Shown in pieces: positions 27,442 through 35,832 of a stretch of 64,000 nucleotides of DNA. The stretch comes from CAYMEV01 sp964389675 [NCBI: uncultured Candidatus Sumerlaeota bacterium] (lineage in GTDB: Bacteria; CAYMEV01), in NCBI GenBank assembly GCA_964389675.1, contig CAYMEV010000015.1:1-64000 (forward strand), read 5' to 3'. The position numbers were made by a program, and so were the translations under genes. Below the pieces are notes generated by a model. That model saw only the letters and a program-made list of their open reading frames with translations, was not told the DNA's origin and ran no database searches. How positions within the stretch are numbered: the first letter of the stretch is position 1; every line of letters begins with the position of its first letter.

Positions 27442-28077
27442 CTAGTTTATAAAATGTATATTAACAGCTTTGATATCCCAAAGAGGCTCAAGCCTTTCAA
27501 CAATCTCCTCCTTCAGGTTCGCGGCAAACTGGTGATTATCCGGCATATTCAGGCTTATATCAATAATGCCTTCATTAAATAAAATATCTGAGACCAGGTC
27601 TCCAGAAAGCACATCCTTGCCTGTTATCGGATTTATTACTCTCTTAAGCCTTTCCCTGATTACTCCTGCATCGGTTGGCAGCCTGTCCTTTATCAGGCCA
27701 TGCTGCATCTCGTAGTTTTCAATAGCTGTTCTGAGCGCTTCCGTGGACAGAACAGCACAATGAACCTTTACCGGAGGCAGACCGCCCAGATTCTTCAGTA
27801 TATCTTCCCATGATATCTTTTTGGCTTCATCGAGTGTTTTATTCTTGGCAAGCTCTGTTACCACCGAAGAGGCGGCAATATTTGATGCACAGCCAAATGA
27901 TCTGAACTTGATATCCTTTATTATAAGAGTATCCTTATCAACCTTGATATAAAGCTTTATCATGTCACCGCATGCTGGAGACCCTTCAGTTGCAGTAGCA
28001 TCAGCATCCTTGATCTCACCAACATTTTTAGGGTTGAGAAAATTTTCAATAGTCTTCTTTGAATAAGGTAAACTCAT
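27442..28077 (-). CDS. IscU/NifU scaffold fused to a MIP18 (DUF59) domain
   Basis: Residues 1-125 form an IscU-type scaffold on which Fe-S clusters are built, with the three conserved cysteines Cys36, Cys63 and Cys107 and the Asp after ACG (ACGD). Residues 140-211 do not look like the usual NifU C-terminus; they read as a MIP18/DUF59 domain (VIRERLKRVINPITGKDVLS in shortened form, then GIIDISLNMPDN and VNIHFI), found in SufT and Mrp-type cluster-transfer proteins. The cysteine of the MIP18 active loop is not evident. The gene follows the cysteine desulfurase by 12 bases, so the two make one cluster-assembly unit. Confidence 0.85.
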   Translation of the reverse strand: MSLPYSKKTIENFLNPKNVGEIKDADATATEGSPACGDMIKLYIKVDKDTLIIKDIKFRSFGCASNIAASSVVTELAKNKTLDEAKKISWEDILKNLGGLPPVKVHCAVLSTEALRTAIENYEMQHGLIKDRLPTDAGVIRERLKRVINPITGKDVLSGDLVSDILFNEGIIDISLNMPDNHQFAANLKEEIVERLEPLWDIKAVNIHFIN

Positions 28078-28089
28078 CTTATTATACTC

Positions 28090-29268
28090 CTATTCCTTGT
28101 TATACAGCGGGCTTAATCTTCGCAGGTTCTCCACAATGCCCTTAAGTGACTCAAATGTATAATCTATATCCACTTTTTTCAGGTATTTGCTTGTAGAGAA
28201 CCTTACGGAACTATGGGCTCTCTGATGGCTGAATCCCATCGCCATAAGGATATGGCTTGCCTGAAGGTTCCTGGAGAAACAGGCAGATCCTGTAATAGCA
28301 GATATGCCTAACAGGTCGAGATGAAGGACAATAGATTCTCCTTCGATAAACCCAAATGAAATATTCAGGTTATTCGGCAATCTTCTCCTGAAATCATCAG
28401 AGCCATTAAGATTCACGTTTTCAATCCCGGATATAATTCTTTCATATAGATAATCACGTATTGATTCTGCAATTTCTATATCACCTCTGCTCAGTATTTC
28501 CACAGCTTTCCCAAAACCTGCAATACCCGGGACATTCTCAGTCCCTGCCCTGAGATTGTTTTCACTAAAGCCTCCATGGAGGATCTTTTTAATCTGAATG
28601 CCTTTCTTTAAAAAAAGTGCACCAACCCCCTTTGGGCCGTAAATTTTATGTGCAGTCATACTCAGCAGGTCTATTCCCGATTTTTTGACATCAATAGGTA
28701 CCTGCCCGAAGGAAACTGATGCATCTGTATGAAAATACGATCCTGCATTATGTGCAATTCCTGATATTGCTGATAAGTCCTGTATTGTACCCATCTCGTG
28801 ATTTCCATGGATTATGCTTACAAGCAGGGTATTGTCATCTACAATAGTCCCAAGATGCTCCATATCTACAAAGCCCTGCTCGTCGACTCTGCAGAATTCC
28901 AGCTCAAATCCGTTTTCCCGGAGCATCTGTGCTGTGTGCATTACAGAAAAATGCTCTATGGGCGATATTACTAGCTTCTTCCGTTTGCCATCTTTATTCA
29001 GCTGGAAAAGGCCCTGCAATGCAAGATTATTTGATTCAGTACCCCCCGATGTAAATACAATCTCCCCAGGTTCTGCATTAATCATCCCGGCAACCTGCTG
29101 GCGTGCAACCTCAACTGCATCTCTTGCCCTGATTCCCATACTGTGCGAGAACTGCGAGGATGCAATGGCATAATTATCTTCAAAGAAGCCCCTTATAAAA
29201 TCTGCAGTCCTTTCATCAACCTTTGTGGTAGCATTATTGTCAAGGTATACATTCCGCTTCTCAGCCAT
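28090..29268 (-). CDS. nifS: cysteine desulfurase (NifS/IscS)
   Basis: A PLP enzyme that takes sulfur from cysteine for Fe-S cluster assembly. The PLP lysine is Lys208 in MTAHKIYGPKG, the catalytic cysteine Cys330 in TGSACFSRNLQ, and the histidine region IEHFSVMHT is near residue 106. At 392 residues it is of normal length for class I enzymes. The extended loop around Cys330 fits the IscS/NifS group rather than SufS. It is directly upstream of the IscU-MIP18 fusion, its presumed partner, and follows the CoA-binding protein by 38 bases. Confidence 0.95.
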   Translation of the reverse strand: MAEKRNVYLDNNATTKVDERTADFIRGFFEDNYAIASSQFSHSMGIRARDAVEVARQQVAGMINAEPGEIVFTSGGTESNNLALQGLFQLNKDGKRKKLVISPIEHFSVMHTAQMLRENGFELEFCRVDEQGFVDMEHLGTIVDDNTLLVSIIHGNHEMGTIQDLSAISGIAHNAGSYFHTDASVSFGQVPIDVKKSGIDLLSMTAHKIYGPKGVGALFLKKGIQIKKILHGGFSENNLRAGTENVPGIAGFGKAVEILSRGDIEIAESIRDYLYERIISGIENVNLNGSDDFRRRLPNNLNISFGFIEGESIVLHLDLLGISAITGSACFSRNLQASHILMAMGFSHQRAHSSVRFSTSKYLKKVDIDYTFESLKGIVENLRRLSPLYNKE

Positions 29269-29306
29269 ATTTAAGACCCCTGATATTTTGATTTTACCAT
29301 TAATAT

Positions 29307-29735
29307 CTATAAATTCAAATATTTAATATGCTCTTTATATATACATTTATCCATGACAAAAAGGATATTTTCCCTTTCTGAAAGCCTTTTCATGCCTTCA
29401 CTTAGAACACCCTCAGGAAGCCAGACTGCTTTGGGTTTCACACTGATAACATCCTCTGTGAACTGCATGATTTTGCTGCTGTTTAAAAAAAGCAGTACCA
29501 TATCGATCTTATCAGGAATTTTGGAAAGGCTGTCATAGGTTTTTTGTCCCAGTATCTCGCCGGAATATTCTGGATAAACAGGATAAAGCCTGTAACCCTT
29601 CTTAATAAGGTACCTTCCGATCCTGTTTGAAGTTTTCTCCTTTTTAGGAGATAATCCCACAAATGCGATCGTTTTGACCAAATCAAAGATTTTTTTAATG
29701 GTTTCCTGTTCCTGGTGCAAATTAATATCCTCCAT
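29307..29735 (-). CDS. CoA-binding domain protein (YccU family)
   Basis: A 142-residue single-domain protein with a Rossmann-like CoA-binding fold: IAFVGLSPKKEKTSNRIGRY near residue 23, then GYRLYPVYPEYSGEILGQK and VWLPEGVLSEG. The family (YccU/YhgK) is widespread but its physiological role is not established. The gene sits between copA and the cysteine desulfurase on the same strand, 27 bases after copA and 38 before nifS, and may share their transcript. Confidence 0.88.
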   Translation of the reverse strand: MEDINLHQEQETIKKIFDLVKTIAFVGLSPKKEKTSNRIGRYLIKKGYRLYPVYPEYSGEILGQKTYDSLSKIPDKIDMVLLFLNSSKIMQFTEDVISVKPKAVWLPEGVLSEGMKRLSERENILFVMDKCIYKEHIKYLNL

Positions 29736-29762
29736 TATATTTTCATAAGCTAGACCTATTTA

Positions 29763-31718
29763 TTATAATACTTTGGATGCTTTTTCAACTAAATTTAATT
29801 CTTCAGCATTAGTACTGAAACTTGGTTTATACCTTTTAAGCAGAAGGGACAGGCTGACAACGGTAAATGAGCTCATTGCCATTGCAAAACCTGCGTATTC
29901 AGGCCGGAAAATTGTATTGGTAAAGGGATAAAGCAGTCCGAAAGCAACCGGAATCAGGAGCATATTATATAAAAAGGCCCAGAATATATTTTTTCTTATC
30001 CTGTCCATTATCTTCCTGCTAAGCTCAAACACAACCGGAACATAAAGCAGATTATTCTTTGCAAGGACTATATCGCCTGTTTCAATAGCAATATCTGTCC
30101 CGTTTCCAACGGCTATACCCAGGTCCGCCACTGCCAAAGCAGGTGCGTCATTTATCCCGTCACCAATAAATGCAACCTTATGGCCTTTTCTCTGCAGATC
30201 TTTTAAAAATTCCGCCTTCTGGCCCGGAAGCATATCAGAAACAAAGCTTTTAATCCCGGCTTTCCTGCATATTGCCTCTGCTGTGGCTTTATTATCGCCT
30301 GTAAGCATGTGAATACTTATTTTATTGCCTGATAATATTTTTACTGCCGGCCCGGCTGTTTTTCTCAATCTATCACTCACAGTCAGTATTCCTGCAGGTT
30401 TGCCTTCAACAGACGCCAGTATAATGGTATTTGAATCCCCTTCAATATCATCTATGCTTTTTGATATATCTTCAGGGATTTTGCCGGTCATTTTCTCTAT
30501 ATATTCTCTTTTTCCTATATATATCTCTTTGCCGTCAACCAGCCCATAGACACCCATTCCATCTACCGTTTCGAACCTTGAAGGGACTTCTCCCTTGATG
30601 CCGTATTCCCCTGCCTTTTCCACAATAGCATCAGCGATTGGGTGCTGAGATTCTCCCTCAACGCTTGCAAGATAAAATAAAAGTTCCTTGATCCCGATGC
30701 TGAAGTTAATAATGTTTCTGACAACAGGCTTTCCGACAGTTATTGTCCCTGTCTTATCAAATACAGCAGTATCAATCTTCTCTGCAATCTCAAGTGCATT
30801 GCCATTCTTAATAAGGATGCCGAGCTCTGCTCCCTTTCCGATACCGACTGTTACTGCTGTTGGGGTTGCAAGTCCAAGGGCGCATGGACAGGCCACCACC
30901 AGTATTGCAATCATTGAGTTTATTGCCAGCAAGAGGTTATTCCCGGATACCGGACTGTCAGGAACAATGAAATACCATACCAGAAATGCACTGACAGCAA
31001 TAGCAAGGATTACTGGAATAAAATAGGAAACTACTGTATCGGCAAGCTTTTGTATAGGCGGCTTTGAGCCCTGTGCCTCCTCAACAAGCCTTATTATCTG
31101 GTTGAGCATAGTCTCTTTGCCAACTTTCTTTGCGGAAAACCTTATTGTACTGCTGATATTAATGGAGCCGCTTATTACAGAATCTCCCTTGCTTTTTTTT
31201 ACTGGATTTGACTCACCTGTTATAGTTGATTCGTCAGCATATGAAACCCCGCTGATAACCTCGCCGTCCACCGGAATCCTGTCTCCTGGCTTTATTATGA
31301 CAATATCATCTACCATGATTTCGTCAATTGGGACATAGACAGATCCATTCTCTCTTTGGACAAGAGCATTCTTAGGCACCAGGCCTATAAGCTTCCTCAG
31401 TGCCTGGGATGTTTTCCCCTTTGCTTTTTCTTCAAGGTACCTTCCAAGTGATAAAAATGCAGCCAGCATGATAACTGTATCATAGAATATGAAATCATCC
31501 GGTGGCAGCACACCAAATGTAGCCAGAAGGCTTGATAATAATGCAACAGAGATCCCGAGAGAATACATTACATCCATATTAAGGGACCTGCTCCTCAATG
31601 AAATGAATGCTGCCTTTATAATAGGAAAACCAACCAGAAAGAATGCAGGCATAGTAATAGCAAGCATTATATAATAGATATGATTATGGAACAGATGCAC
31701 CCGGTTTAATTGATGCAC
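29763..31718 (-). CDS. copA: copper P1B-type ATPase core, downstream part of split copA
   Basis: The membrane and catalytic part of a Cu(I) export ATPase. It has the CPC metal site (VACPCALGLATP), the phosphorylation motif DKTGT, the TGES loop, SQHP of the nucleotide domain and GDGIND. A GTG is the first start in this frame, but the same frame is open back to the A9 run at 31770-31778 and codes for the missing first membrane helix (VIGFIASIALILVHQ). No ribosome binding site precedes the GTG. Read alone the product (651 residues) would lack that helix and the HMA domains. The upstream half lies in the adjoining frame, so a -1 shift at the run gives a normal CopA of about 820 residues. Confidence 0.93.
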   Translation of the reverse strand: MHQLNRVHLFHNHIYYIMLAITMPAFFLVGFPIIKAAFISLRSRSLNMDVMYSLGISVALLSSLLATFGVLPPDDFIFYDTVIMLAAFLSLGRYLEEKAKGKTSQALRKLIGLVPKNALVQRENGSVYVPIDEIMVDDIVIIKPGDRIPVDGEVISGVSYADESTITGESNPVKKSKGDSVISGSINISSTIRFSAKKVGKETMLNQIIRLVEEAQGSKPPIQKLADTVVSYFIPVILAIAVSAFLVWYFIVPDSPVSGNNLLLAINSMIAILVVACPCALGLATPTAVTVGIGKGAELGILIKNGNALEIAEKIDTAVFDKTGTITVGKPVVRNIINFSIGIKELLFYLASVEGESQHPIADAIVEKAGEYGIKGEVPSRFETVDGMGVYGLVDGKEIYIGKREYIEKMTGKIPEDISKSIDDIEGDSNTIILASVEGKPAGILTVSDRLRKTAGPAVKILSGNKISIHMLTGDNKATAEAICRKAGIKSFVSDMLPGQKAEFLKDLQRKGHKVAFIGDGINDAPALAVADLGIAVGNGTDIAIETGDIVLAKNNLLYVPVVFELSRKIMDRIRKNIFWAFLYNMLLIPVAFGLLYPFTNTIFRPEYAGFAMAMSSFTVVSLSLLLKRYKPSFSTNAEELNLVEKASKVL

Positions 31719-31738
31719 TAAGATGAGGGCAATGCTGG

Positions 31739-32236
31739 CTATAAACCCAATAACCGTCGAATTAAGGAGTTTTTTTTTACTTTTTCCCGCCCTTCTGAAG
31801 CTTCATCATAGTCAAATACCCCGTTAAATCTATATCCCAGATTTTCAATGGTTTGTCTTATGATTTCCCTGGTTACCCTTGTATCGTCATAGTCAATATC
31901 TGCCTTCTGAAGTGAAAGGTCGATTGACACATTGTAAATTCCATCCAGTTTCATCAGGGAATCATTGATCTTCTCTGCACAGCTCACGCAGTTCATATTC
32001 CCTATCCCGACAGAAATATGGCTGAATTCCAGGTCATAACCTGTATTCCTGACAGCATCATATACAGAGCCTGGACTGAAACTGCTGTCAATCTTTATAA
32101 TTGCTGTACTGTTTGCAAGATTAACATCCGCCTGCAGAACACCTCTGGTCTTTTTCAGGGCTTTCTCCACATTCAGGGCACATGAAGCACAATGCATGCC
32201 TTTTATTTTATATTTAATTGTCTCCTGCTTATCCAT
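31739..32236 (-). CDS. copA: two-HMA copper-binding N-terminus of split copA
   Basis: This part codes for two heavy-metal-associated domains, with the metal sites GMHCASC (first) and NMNCVSC (second). They deliver Cu(I) to the pump. After the second domain the frame crosses nine A residues and stops 13 codons later, without the pump. The product (about 165 residues) would be a soluble copper chaperone-like protein; one base back-shift fuses it to the ATPase core. I start at the ATG with AGGTGGG upstream instead of a GTG 12 bases earlier. It follows the nitroreductase gene by a few bases. Confidence 0.88.
   Translation of the reverse strand: MDKQETIKYKIKGMHCASCALNVEKALKKTRGVLQADVNLANSTAIIKIDSSFSPGSVYDAVRNTGYDLEFSHISVGIGNMNCVSCAEKINDSLMKLDGIYNVSIDLSLQKADIDYDDTRVTREIIRQTIENLGYRFNGVFDYDEASEGREKVKKNSLIRRLLGL
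31769..31780 (-). other. A9 slippery run at the copA frame change
   Basis: On the coding (minus) strand the in-frame codons read GTA AAA AAA AAC. The heptamer A AAA AAC suits a -1 shift, after which the frame continues as AAA CTC CTT AAT into the first membrane helix of CopA. A purine-rich, SD-like AGAAGGGCGGG lies about 10-20 bases upstream, which could stimulate shifting. RNA polymerase slippage on the run or an assembly error are the alternatives. Confidence 0.7.
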
Positions 32237-32255
32237 TCTTTTTCCCACCTGTAAA

Positions 32256-32816
32256 TTATTCTGCTTTAAGCCTGCCTGTTGATAATATTTCTTCTGCAGG
32301 CAGCCTGTCCGGTCTTTTCAGTTCCGTTTCCCTGTTTTTTTCAGATAAATTCCCCAATTCATCTATCTCATGCCTGCCTACTATTACAAGAGCAATGACT
32401 GTCTCCTTTTCAGGGATCTGCAGTATTTTCTTTACTCTTGATTCGTCATAACCGGCAATAGGATGAGCAACAAGCCCCAGCTCAGTCGCCTGCAAAATCA
32501 GAAAGCCGGCAGAAATCCCGGAATCAAACAGATAATAATCCCTGCCCTTGATCCTGCAATCCATGTCAATATTTGAATAAACTGCTATAATCATAGATGA
32601 ATTAAAAACCCACTCATTTCCTTTTGACATAGCGCTATAAAGCTCCTTTAGAAGGTCCTTTTCATATGCGAAAACGTACCTCCATGGCTGCTTGTTAAAA
32701 CAGCTTGGTGCAAGCTGTGCAGCCCTTATAAGCTTCTGGATGATCCTGTCGCTTATCTCAATACCTTTAATGGCCCTGTAGGCCCGCCTTTTTTCAATGG
32801 CTTCCTTAACATCCAT
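32256..32816 (-). CDS. nitroreductase family FMN protein
   Basis: A 186-residue flavoprotein of the nitroreductase superfamily. The N-terminal KRRAYRAIKGIEI motif (FMN phosphate binding), APSCFNKQPW and the late GLVAHPIAGYDESRVKK segment are diagnostic. Members reduce nitro compounds, quinones or flavins with NAD(P)H. The real substrate cannot be told. It stands at the head of the copA transcript, 20 bases before copA, with a GAGAAAGG ribosome binding site. Lack of obvious dimer-specific extensions makes a finer class call unsafe. Confidence 0.88.
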   Translation of the reverse strand: MDVKEAIEKRRAYRAIKGIEISDRIIQKLIRAAQLAPSCFNKQPWRYVFAYEKDLLKELYSAMSKGNEWVFNSSMIIAVYSNIDMDCRIKGRDYYLFDSGISAGFLILQATELGLVAHPIAGYDESRVKKILQIPEKETVIALVIVGRHEIDELGNLSEKNRETELKRPDRLPAEEILSTGRLKAE

Positions 32817-32899
32817 CCTTTCTCCCCCTTAAGATTTATTCCTTTTTGCTCTGCTTACCATATTAATATATACCAAAAGGATCATGAAATTGTTTAATG

Positions 32900-32924
32900 A
32901 GAGCTCCCTTATTTAGAGAGCTCT
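32900..32924. repeat. inverted repeat after the rubredoxin gene
   Basis: Arms AGAGCTC and GAGCTCT are separated by 11 bases, about 15 bases past the rubredoxin stop. It may form a terminator hairpin, but the following T-tract is poor on the minus strand. Confidence 0.35.
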
Positions 32925-32938
32925 TCTAATTCCTTTTC

Positions 32939-33097
32939 TTAAACAGGTTCAAACTGATCCTTGCCTGCACCGCATACCGGACAGACCCAATCATCAGGCA
33001 GGTCTTCAAATGATGTGCCGGCAGGTATGCCGGATTCTTTGTCCCCTGCTTCAGGATCATAGATATAGCCGCAAAGCATGCATTCATACTTTTTCAT
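32939..33097 (-). CDS. rubredoxin
   Basis: A 52-residue gene in the gap between the nitroreductase and alr genes. The product starts [19 protein letters not shown] and ends in [10 protein letters not shown]; the two CXXC pairs bind a single iron, and the DPEAGD and DLPDDWVCP segments are typical of rubredoxin. A strong AAGGAGG precedes the ATG. Rubredoxin carries electrons to rubrerythrin and superoxide reductase, both encoded 10 kb away. It is likely an independent short transcript, with a weak inverted repeat near its 3' end. Confidence 0.95.
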   Translation of the reverse strand: MKKYECMLCGYIYDPEAGDKESGIPAGTSFEDLPDDWVCPVCGAGKDQFEPV

Positions 33098-33187
33098 ATT
33101 TCCCTCCTTTTTCTGTTTCTATCAGTATATATACGCAAAAAACAAATAAATGATAAAAATAATTAATACCCTGCTGTGATTCTCCGC

Positions 33188-34336
33188 TCAGACCACAATC
33201 CTCGGAAGGGAGCTGTTTAACAATGTGACTATCTCATAATTAATGCTGTTTGCAAAACCTGCCAGGCTTTCTACACTGATGGATTTTCCTTCTTCAAAGC
33301 CTATCAATGTAACCGTATCATACGGACGAATATCGGGGATATCGGTAATATCGATCATGCATAAGTTCATGCAGACTCTTCCTATCACCTTTGCAAACCT
33401 GTTATTCACAATCACGGAAGCCCTGTTGCCAAAAGCTCTCAGATACCCGTCTGCATACCCCACTGGCAGAACACCTATTCTTGTCCTCCTTGTTGTAATA
33501 TAGCTGCATCCGTATCCCACAGGAGAATTCTCACCAATATCCTTTATCTGTACTATTTTTGTTTTAAGCGATAAGACAGGCTTAAGACTATCATCCCCAT
33601 CATGCCTTTCCCTGTATGAAATAAGTGTTTCCCTGCTTGGCCAGAGCCCATAAAGCCCTATACCTGAACGAACCATTGTAAACTGTGTTGAATCGAAAAG
33701 TAATGCAGCTGCTGTACAGGCACTGTGGATATAGTCAGGAGTAAAACCGCGGAATTTAACCCTGTTAACAGCTGATTCAAAAATGTACAGCTGCCTGTAA
33801 GCAAAACTGTGGTCAAGAGTGTCTTCAATATTGGCAAAATGCATGGATAAGCCGGACAACTCAATATTATGGCTTTTTTTTATCAGATCAAGGAAATTTT
33901 CAAGATCCTCTGGCATAATTCCCTGTCTGGATGTACCGGTATCAATTTTTAAATGAATCACTGCTTTGGTATTCATTCTTTTTGCTGTATTATCAAGGGC
34001 AGTTATTGTATTTCTGTCATAAACCGTTAAATGCAGCCTGTTGAGCAGGGCATATTCCATGTCTCCCGGCAATACCGGCCCCAGAAGCAATATTGGGATC
34101 ATGTCCAGCCCACTTTCAATAAGCTCTTTCGCTTCCCTGATTTCATGAACAGCAAAAAGGTCTGAATATTCGGCAATAATTCCTGCTGTTTCAATGAGGC
34201 CATGTCCATACGCATTGGACTTCACAACAGAACAGAACCTGACTCCCTCTTTCAGATGGCTCTTCAGGAAAAGGATATTGTGAATCAGGTTATCTTTTGA
34301 CAGCTCTATCCATTTATGGTATTGATTATTTAACAT
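33188..34336 (-). CDS. alr: alanine racemase
   Basis: Converts L- to D-alanine for peptidoglycan. The PLP lysine motif VVKSNAYGHG is near residue 40 and the catalytic tyrosine region RIGVLPVGYADGY near residue 270. The barrel and C-terminal beta domain are complete (382 residues). I start at the ATG opening MLNNQYHKWIEL, the usual Alr beginning; a longer frame extends 68 codons upstream but would run across the divergent queG promoter region and into queG. The gene is divergent from queG with 77 bases between them. Confidence 0.93.
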   Translation of the reverse strand: MLNNQYHKWIELSKDNLIHNILFLKSHLKEGVRFCSVVKSNAYGHGLIETAGIIAEYSDLFAVHEIREAKELIESGLDMIPILLLGPVLPGDMEYALLNRLHLTVYDRNTITALDNTAKRMNTKAVIHLKIDTGTSRQGIMPEDLENFLDLIKKSHNIELSGLSMHFANIEDTLDHSFAYRQLYIFESAVNRVKFRGFTPDYIHSACTAAALLFDSTQFTMVRSGIGLYGLWPSRETLISYRERHDGDDSLKPVLSLKTKIVQIKDIGENSPVGYGCSYITTRRTRIGVLPVGYADGYLRAFGNRASVIVNNRFAKVIGRVCMNLCMIDITDIPDIRPYDTVTLIGFEEGKSISVESLAGFANSINYEIVTLLNSSLPRIVV

Positions 34337-34413
34337 CTGGTTGGCTAATGATTTTACACTTATATTATAAATCAAATCAAGAAAAATAAGACTTCGTTTC
34401 CCTAAGGCGCTAT

Positions 34414-35448
34414 ATGATCTCAGATACAACCTTTGGCAGTATATTACGATCCACAGCCAAAAATTGTGGATTTGACCTTGCAGGTGTAACAAAACCCTTT
34501 GTTTCTGCATATGTGGATAAGCTTCGCGAATATGTGTCATCCGGAAAATATGAGGATATGATGTGGCTTGCTGATACTATGGAGAAAAGAATAGATATCA
34601 GAAAATCCTTCAGTGGTACGAGATCAATAATAAGCCTGGGGGCCTGTTACAGGAAGGGGAAAAGGCTCTGTGACAACAGGGCTTTTGCCTATATAAGCTG
34701 CTATGCAAGGATAAATGATTATCACAGGGTATTAAAAGATTCTGCAAAAAAATTCATAAAAATAATATCAGAGATTATGGACAGGGATATCAAATATCGC
34801 ATATTTGTTGATTCAGCACCCATACTTGAAAAGGAGATCGCCCAGAAAGCCGGATTAGGCTTTATCGGGAAGAACACTCTCCTTATCAATCCGTATTTAG
34901 GTTCCTTTATATTTCTTGCTGAAATATTAACTGATATTGATATTGAGTATGAAAACGAATATGTTCCTGCAAACTGCGGAGACTGCACCAGATGCATTGA
35001 GGCATGCCCTACAGGAGCGCTTAGTGAGCACAGGCTTGATCCTTCAAGATGTATTTCTTATCTTACAATTGAAAATAAGAAGATTATCCCTGATAATATA
35101 AAGAAAAAAATGGGAAATATGATATTCGGGTGTGATTTATGCCAGACCGTGTGCCCGTACAATAAAAGAGAGGAGTATCCTGGCAGTCTATTTAAGGCAG
35201 GCCATTTACACCAGGTTGACAGGGATAAACTGCAGGAGCTCCTGATGATGGATGAATCACATTTTTACAAAAGGTTCAGTGATTATCCTATATACAGGGC
35301 CGGCTTTCATGGATTTAGAAGGAACCTTTTAATATGCATGGGAAACTCAGGGATTTCAGCTTTAAAGCCCCTTATCCAGCCGTTTTTAAGCGACCAGAAT
35401 TATGTAATAAAGGATGCTGCAGCTTACGCACTGAACGAGCTGGGCTGA
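34414..35448 (+). CDS. queG: epoxyqueuosine reductase
   Basis: Performs the last step of queuosine synthesis in tRNA, a cobalamin- and Fe-S-dependent reduction. Motifs are DSAPILEKEIAQKAGLGFIGKNTLL (shortened), the two 4Fe-4S cluster ligand sets CGDCTRCIEACP and CDLCQTVCPYNK, and a C-terminal HEAT-like tail. At 344 residues the length is normal. Its target tRNAs have GUN anticodons; tRNA-Asp(GUC) lies 25 bases beyond its stop on the other strand and tRNA-Asn(GUU) is in this window too. That proximity may be chance. Confidence 0.95.
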   Translation: MISDTTFGSILRSTAKNCGFDLAGVTKPFVSAYVDKLREYVSSGKYEDMMWLADTMEKRIDIRKSFSGTRSIISLGACYRKGKRLCDNRAFAYISCYARINDYHRVLKDSAKKFIKIISEIMDRDIKYRIFVDSAPILEKEIAQKAGLGFIGKNTLLINPYLGSFIFLAEILTDIDIEYENEYVPANCGDCTRCIEACPTGALSEHRLDPSRCISYLTIENKKIIPDNIKKKMGNMIFGCDLCQTVCPYNKREEYPGSLFKAGHLHQVDRDKLQELLMMDESHFYKRFSDYPIYRAGFHGFRRNLLICMGNSGISALKPLIQPFLSDQNYVIKDAAAYALNELG

Positions 35449-35472
35449 AAAACATGCCTGGTATATGGAAAA

Positions 35473-35547
35473 CGGGGCCGACGAGGCTCGAACTCGCGAC
35501 CTCCGGCGTGACAGGCCGGCATTCTAACCAAACTGAACTACGACCCC
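35473..35547 (-). tRNA. tRNA-Asp (GUC)
   Basis: Cloverleaf on the minus strand: the acceptor GGGGTCG pairs with CGGCCCC, the anticodon stem CCGGC/GCCGG closes a CTGTCAC loop with GTC as anticodon, and the T arm contains GTTCGAG. The discriminator is G and no CCA is encoded, so CCA must be added after transcription. It follows tRNA-Val by 2 bases. Confidence 0.93.
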
Positions 35548-35549
35548 GA

Positions 35550-35623
35550 TGGGCGGTATAGGGCTCGAACCTACGACCCTCGGCTTGTAAGGCCGATGCT
35601 CTAGCCAACTGAGCTAACCGCCC
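35550..35623 (-). tRNA. tRNA-Val (UAC)
   Basis: Acceptor stem GGGCGGT/ACCGCCC, D arm TTAGCTCAGTTGG, anticodon stem TCGGC/GCCGA around CTTACAA (anticodon TAC) and T arm GGTTCGAGCC. The discriminator is A and CCA is not encoded. First gene of a two-tRNA transcript. Confidence 0.94.
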
Positions 35624-35635
35624 GTGTAAAAAGTG

Positions 35636-35663
35636 AGAATATTAATTTTAGCAAATATGTCAA
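35636..35663 (-). promoter_or_regulatory. promoter of the tRNA-Val/Asp unit
   Basis: On the minus strand TTGACA (35658-35663) and TATTCT (35636-35641) are 16 bases apart. The expected start of transcription lies a few bases before the 5' end of tRNA-Val, as is usual for tRNA genes. Confidence 0.65.
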
Positions 35664-35764
35664 TAAAAATAATTCCTTATTTATTTATTTTCTTTGCATG
35701 AATATTCTGCTAATATTTTACTGCATTTTTAGCCTTATTGATATTATCATGATGAATTATATCA

Positions 35765-35792
35765 TTGAAAATAATAAAAATTGCAATATGAT
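35765..35792 (+). promoter_or_regulatory. likely promoter of the glutamine synthetase operon
   Basis: TTGAAA and TATGAT are separated by 16 bases in AT-rich sequence, about 40 bases upstream of the TTG start with its GGGAGG ribosome binding site. Confidence 0.45.
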
Positions 35793-35832
35793 TCACTAAT
35801 TTGAAATAAACAATATAAATGGGAGGTGCATT

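Noticed and set aside
29763-31718. Treating the copA core as a pseudogene or as a separate pump
   Set aside because: All catalytic motifs are intact and the frame is open back to the A9 run, so a decayed gene is unlikely; as a stand-alone gene it would lack a membrane helix and a ribosome binding site. A sequencing error remains possible.
32830-32900. Metal-responsive operator (CueR or CopY type) before the nitroreductase-copA unit
   Set aside because: I searched the gap by eye for a spaced dyad over a long-spacer promoter or a TACANNTGTA box and found none.
34340-34540. Longer N-terminus for alanine racemase
   Set aside because: The additional 68 codons cross the divergent promoter region and overlap queG; the protein without them has the normal Alr start.
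35334-35608. Open frames on both strands across the tRNA genes
   Set aside because: They run through tRNA-Asp and tRNA-Val and the end of queG; they are structural RNA read as protein.
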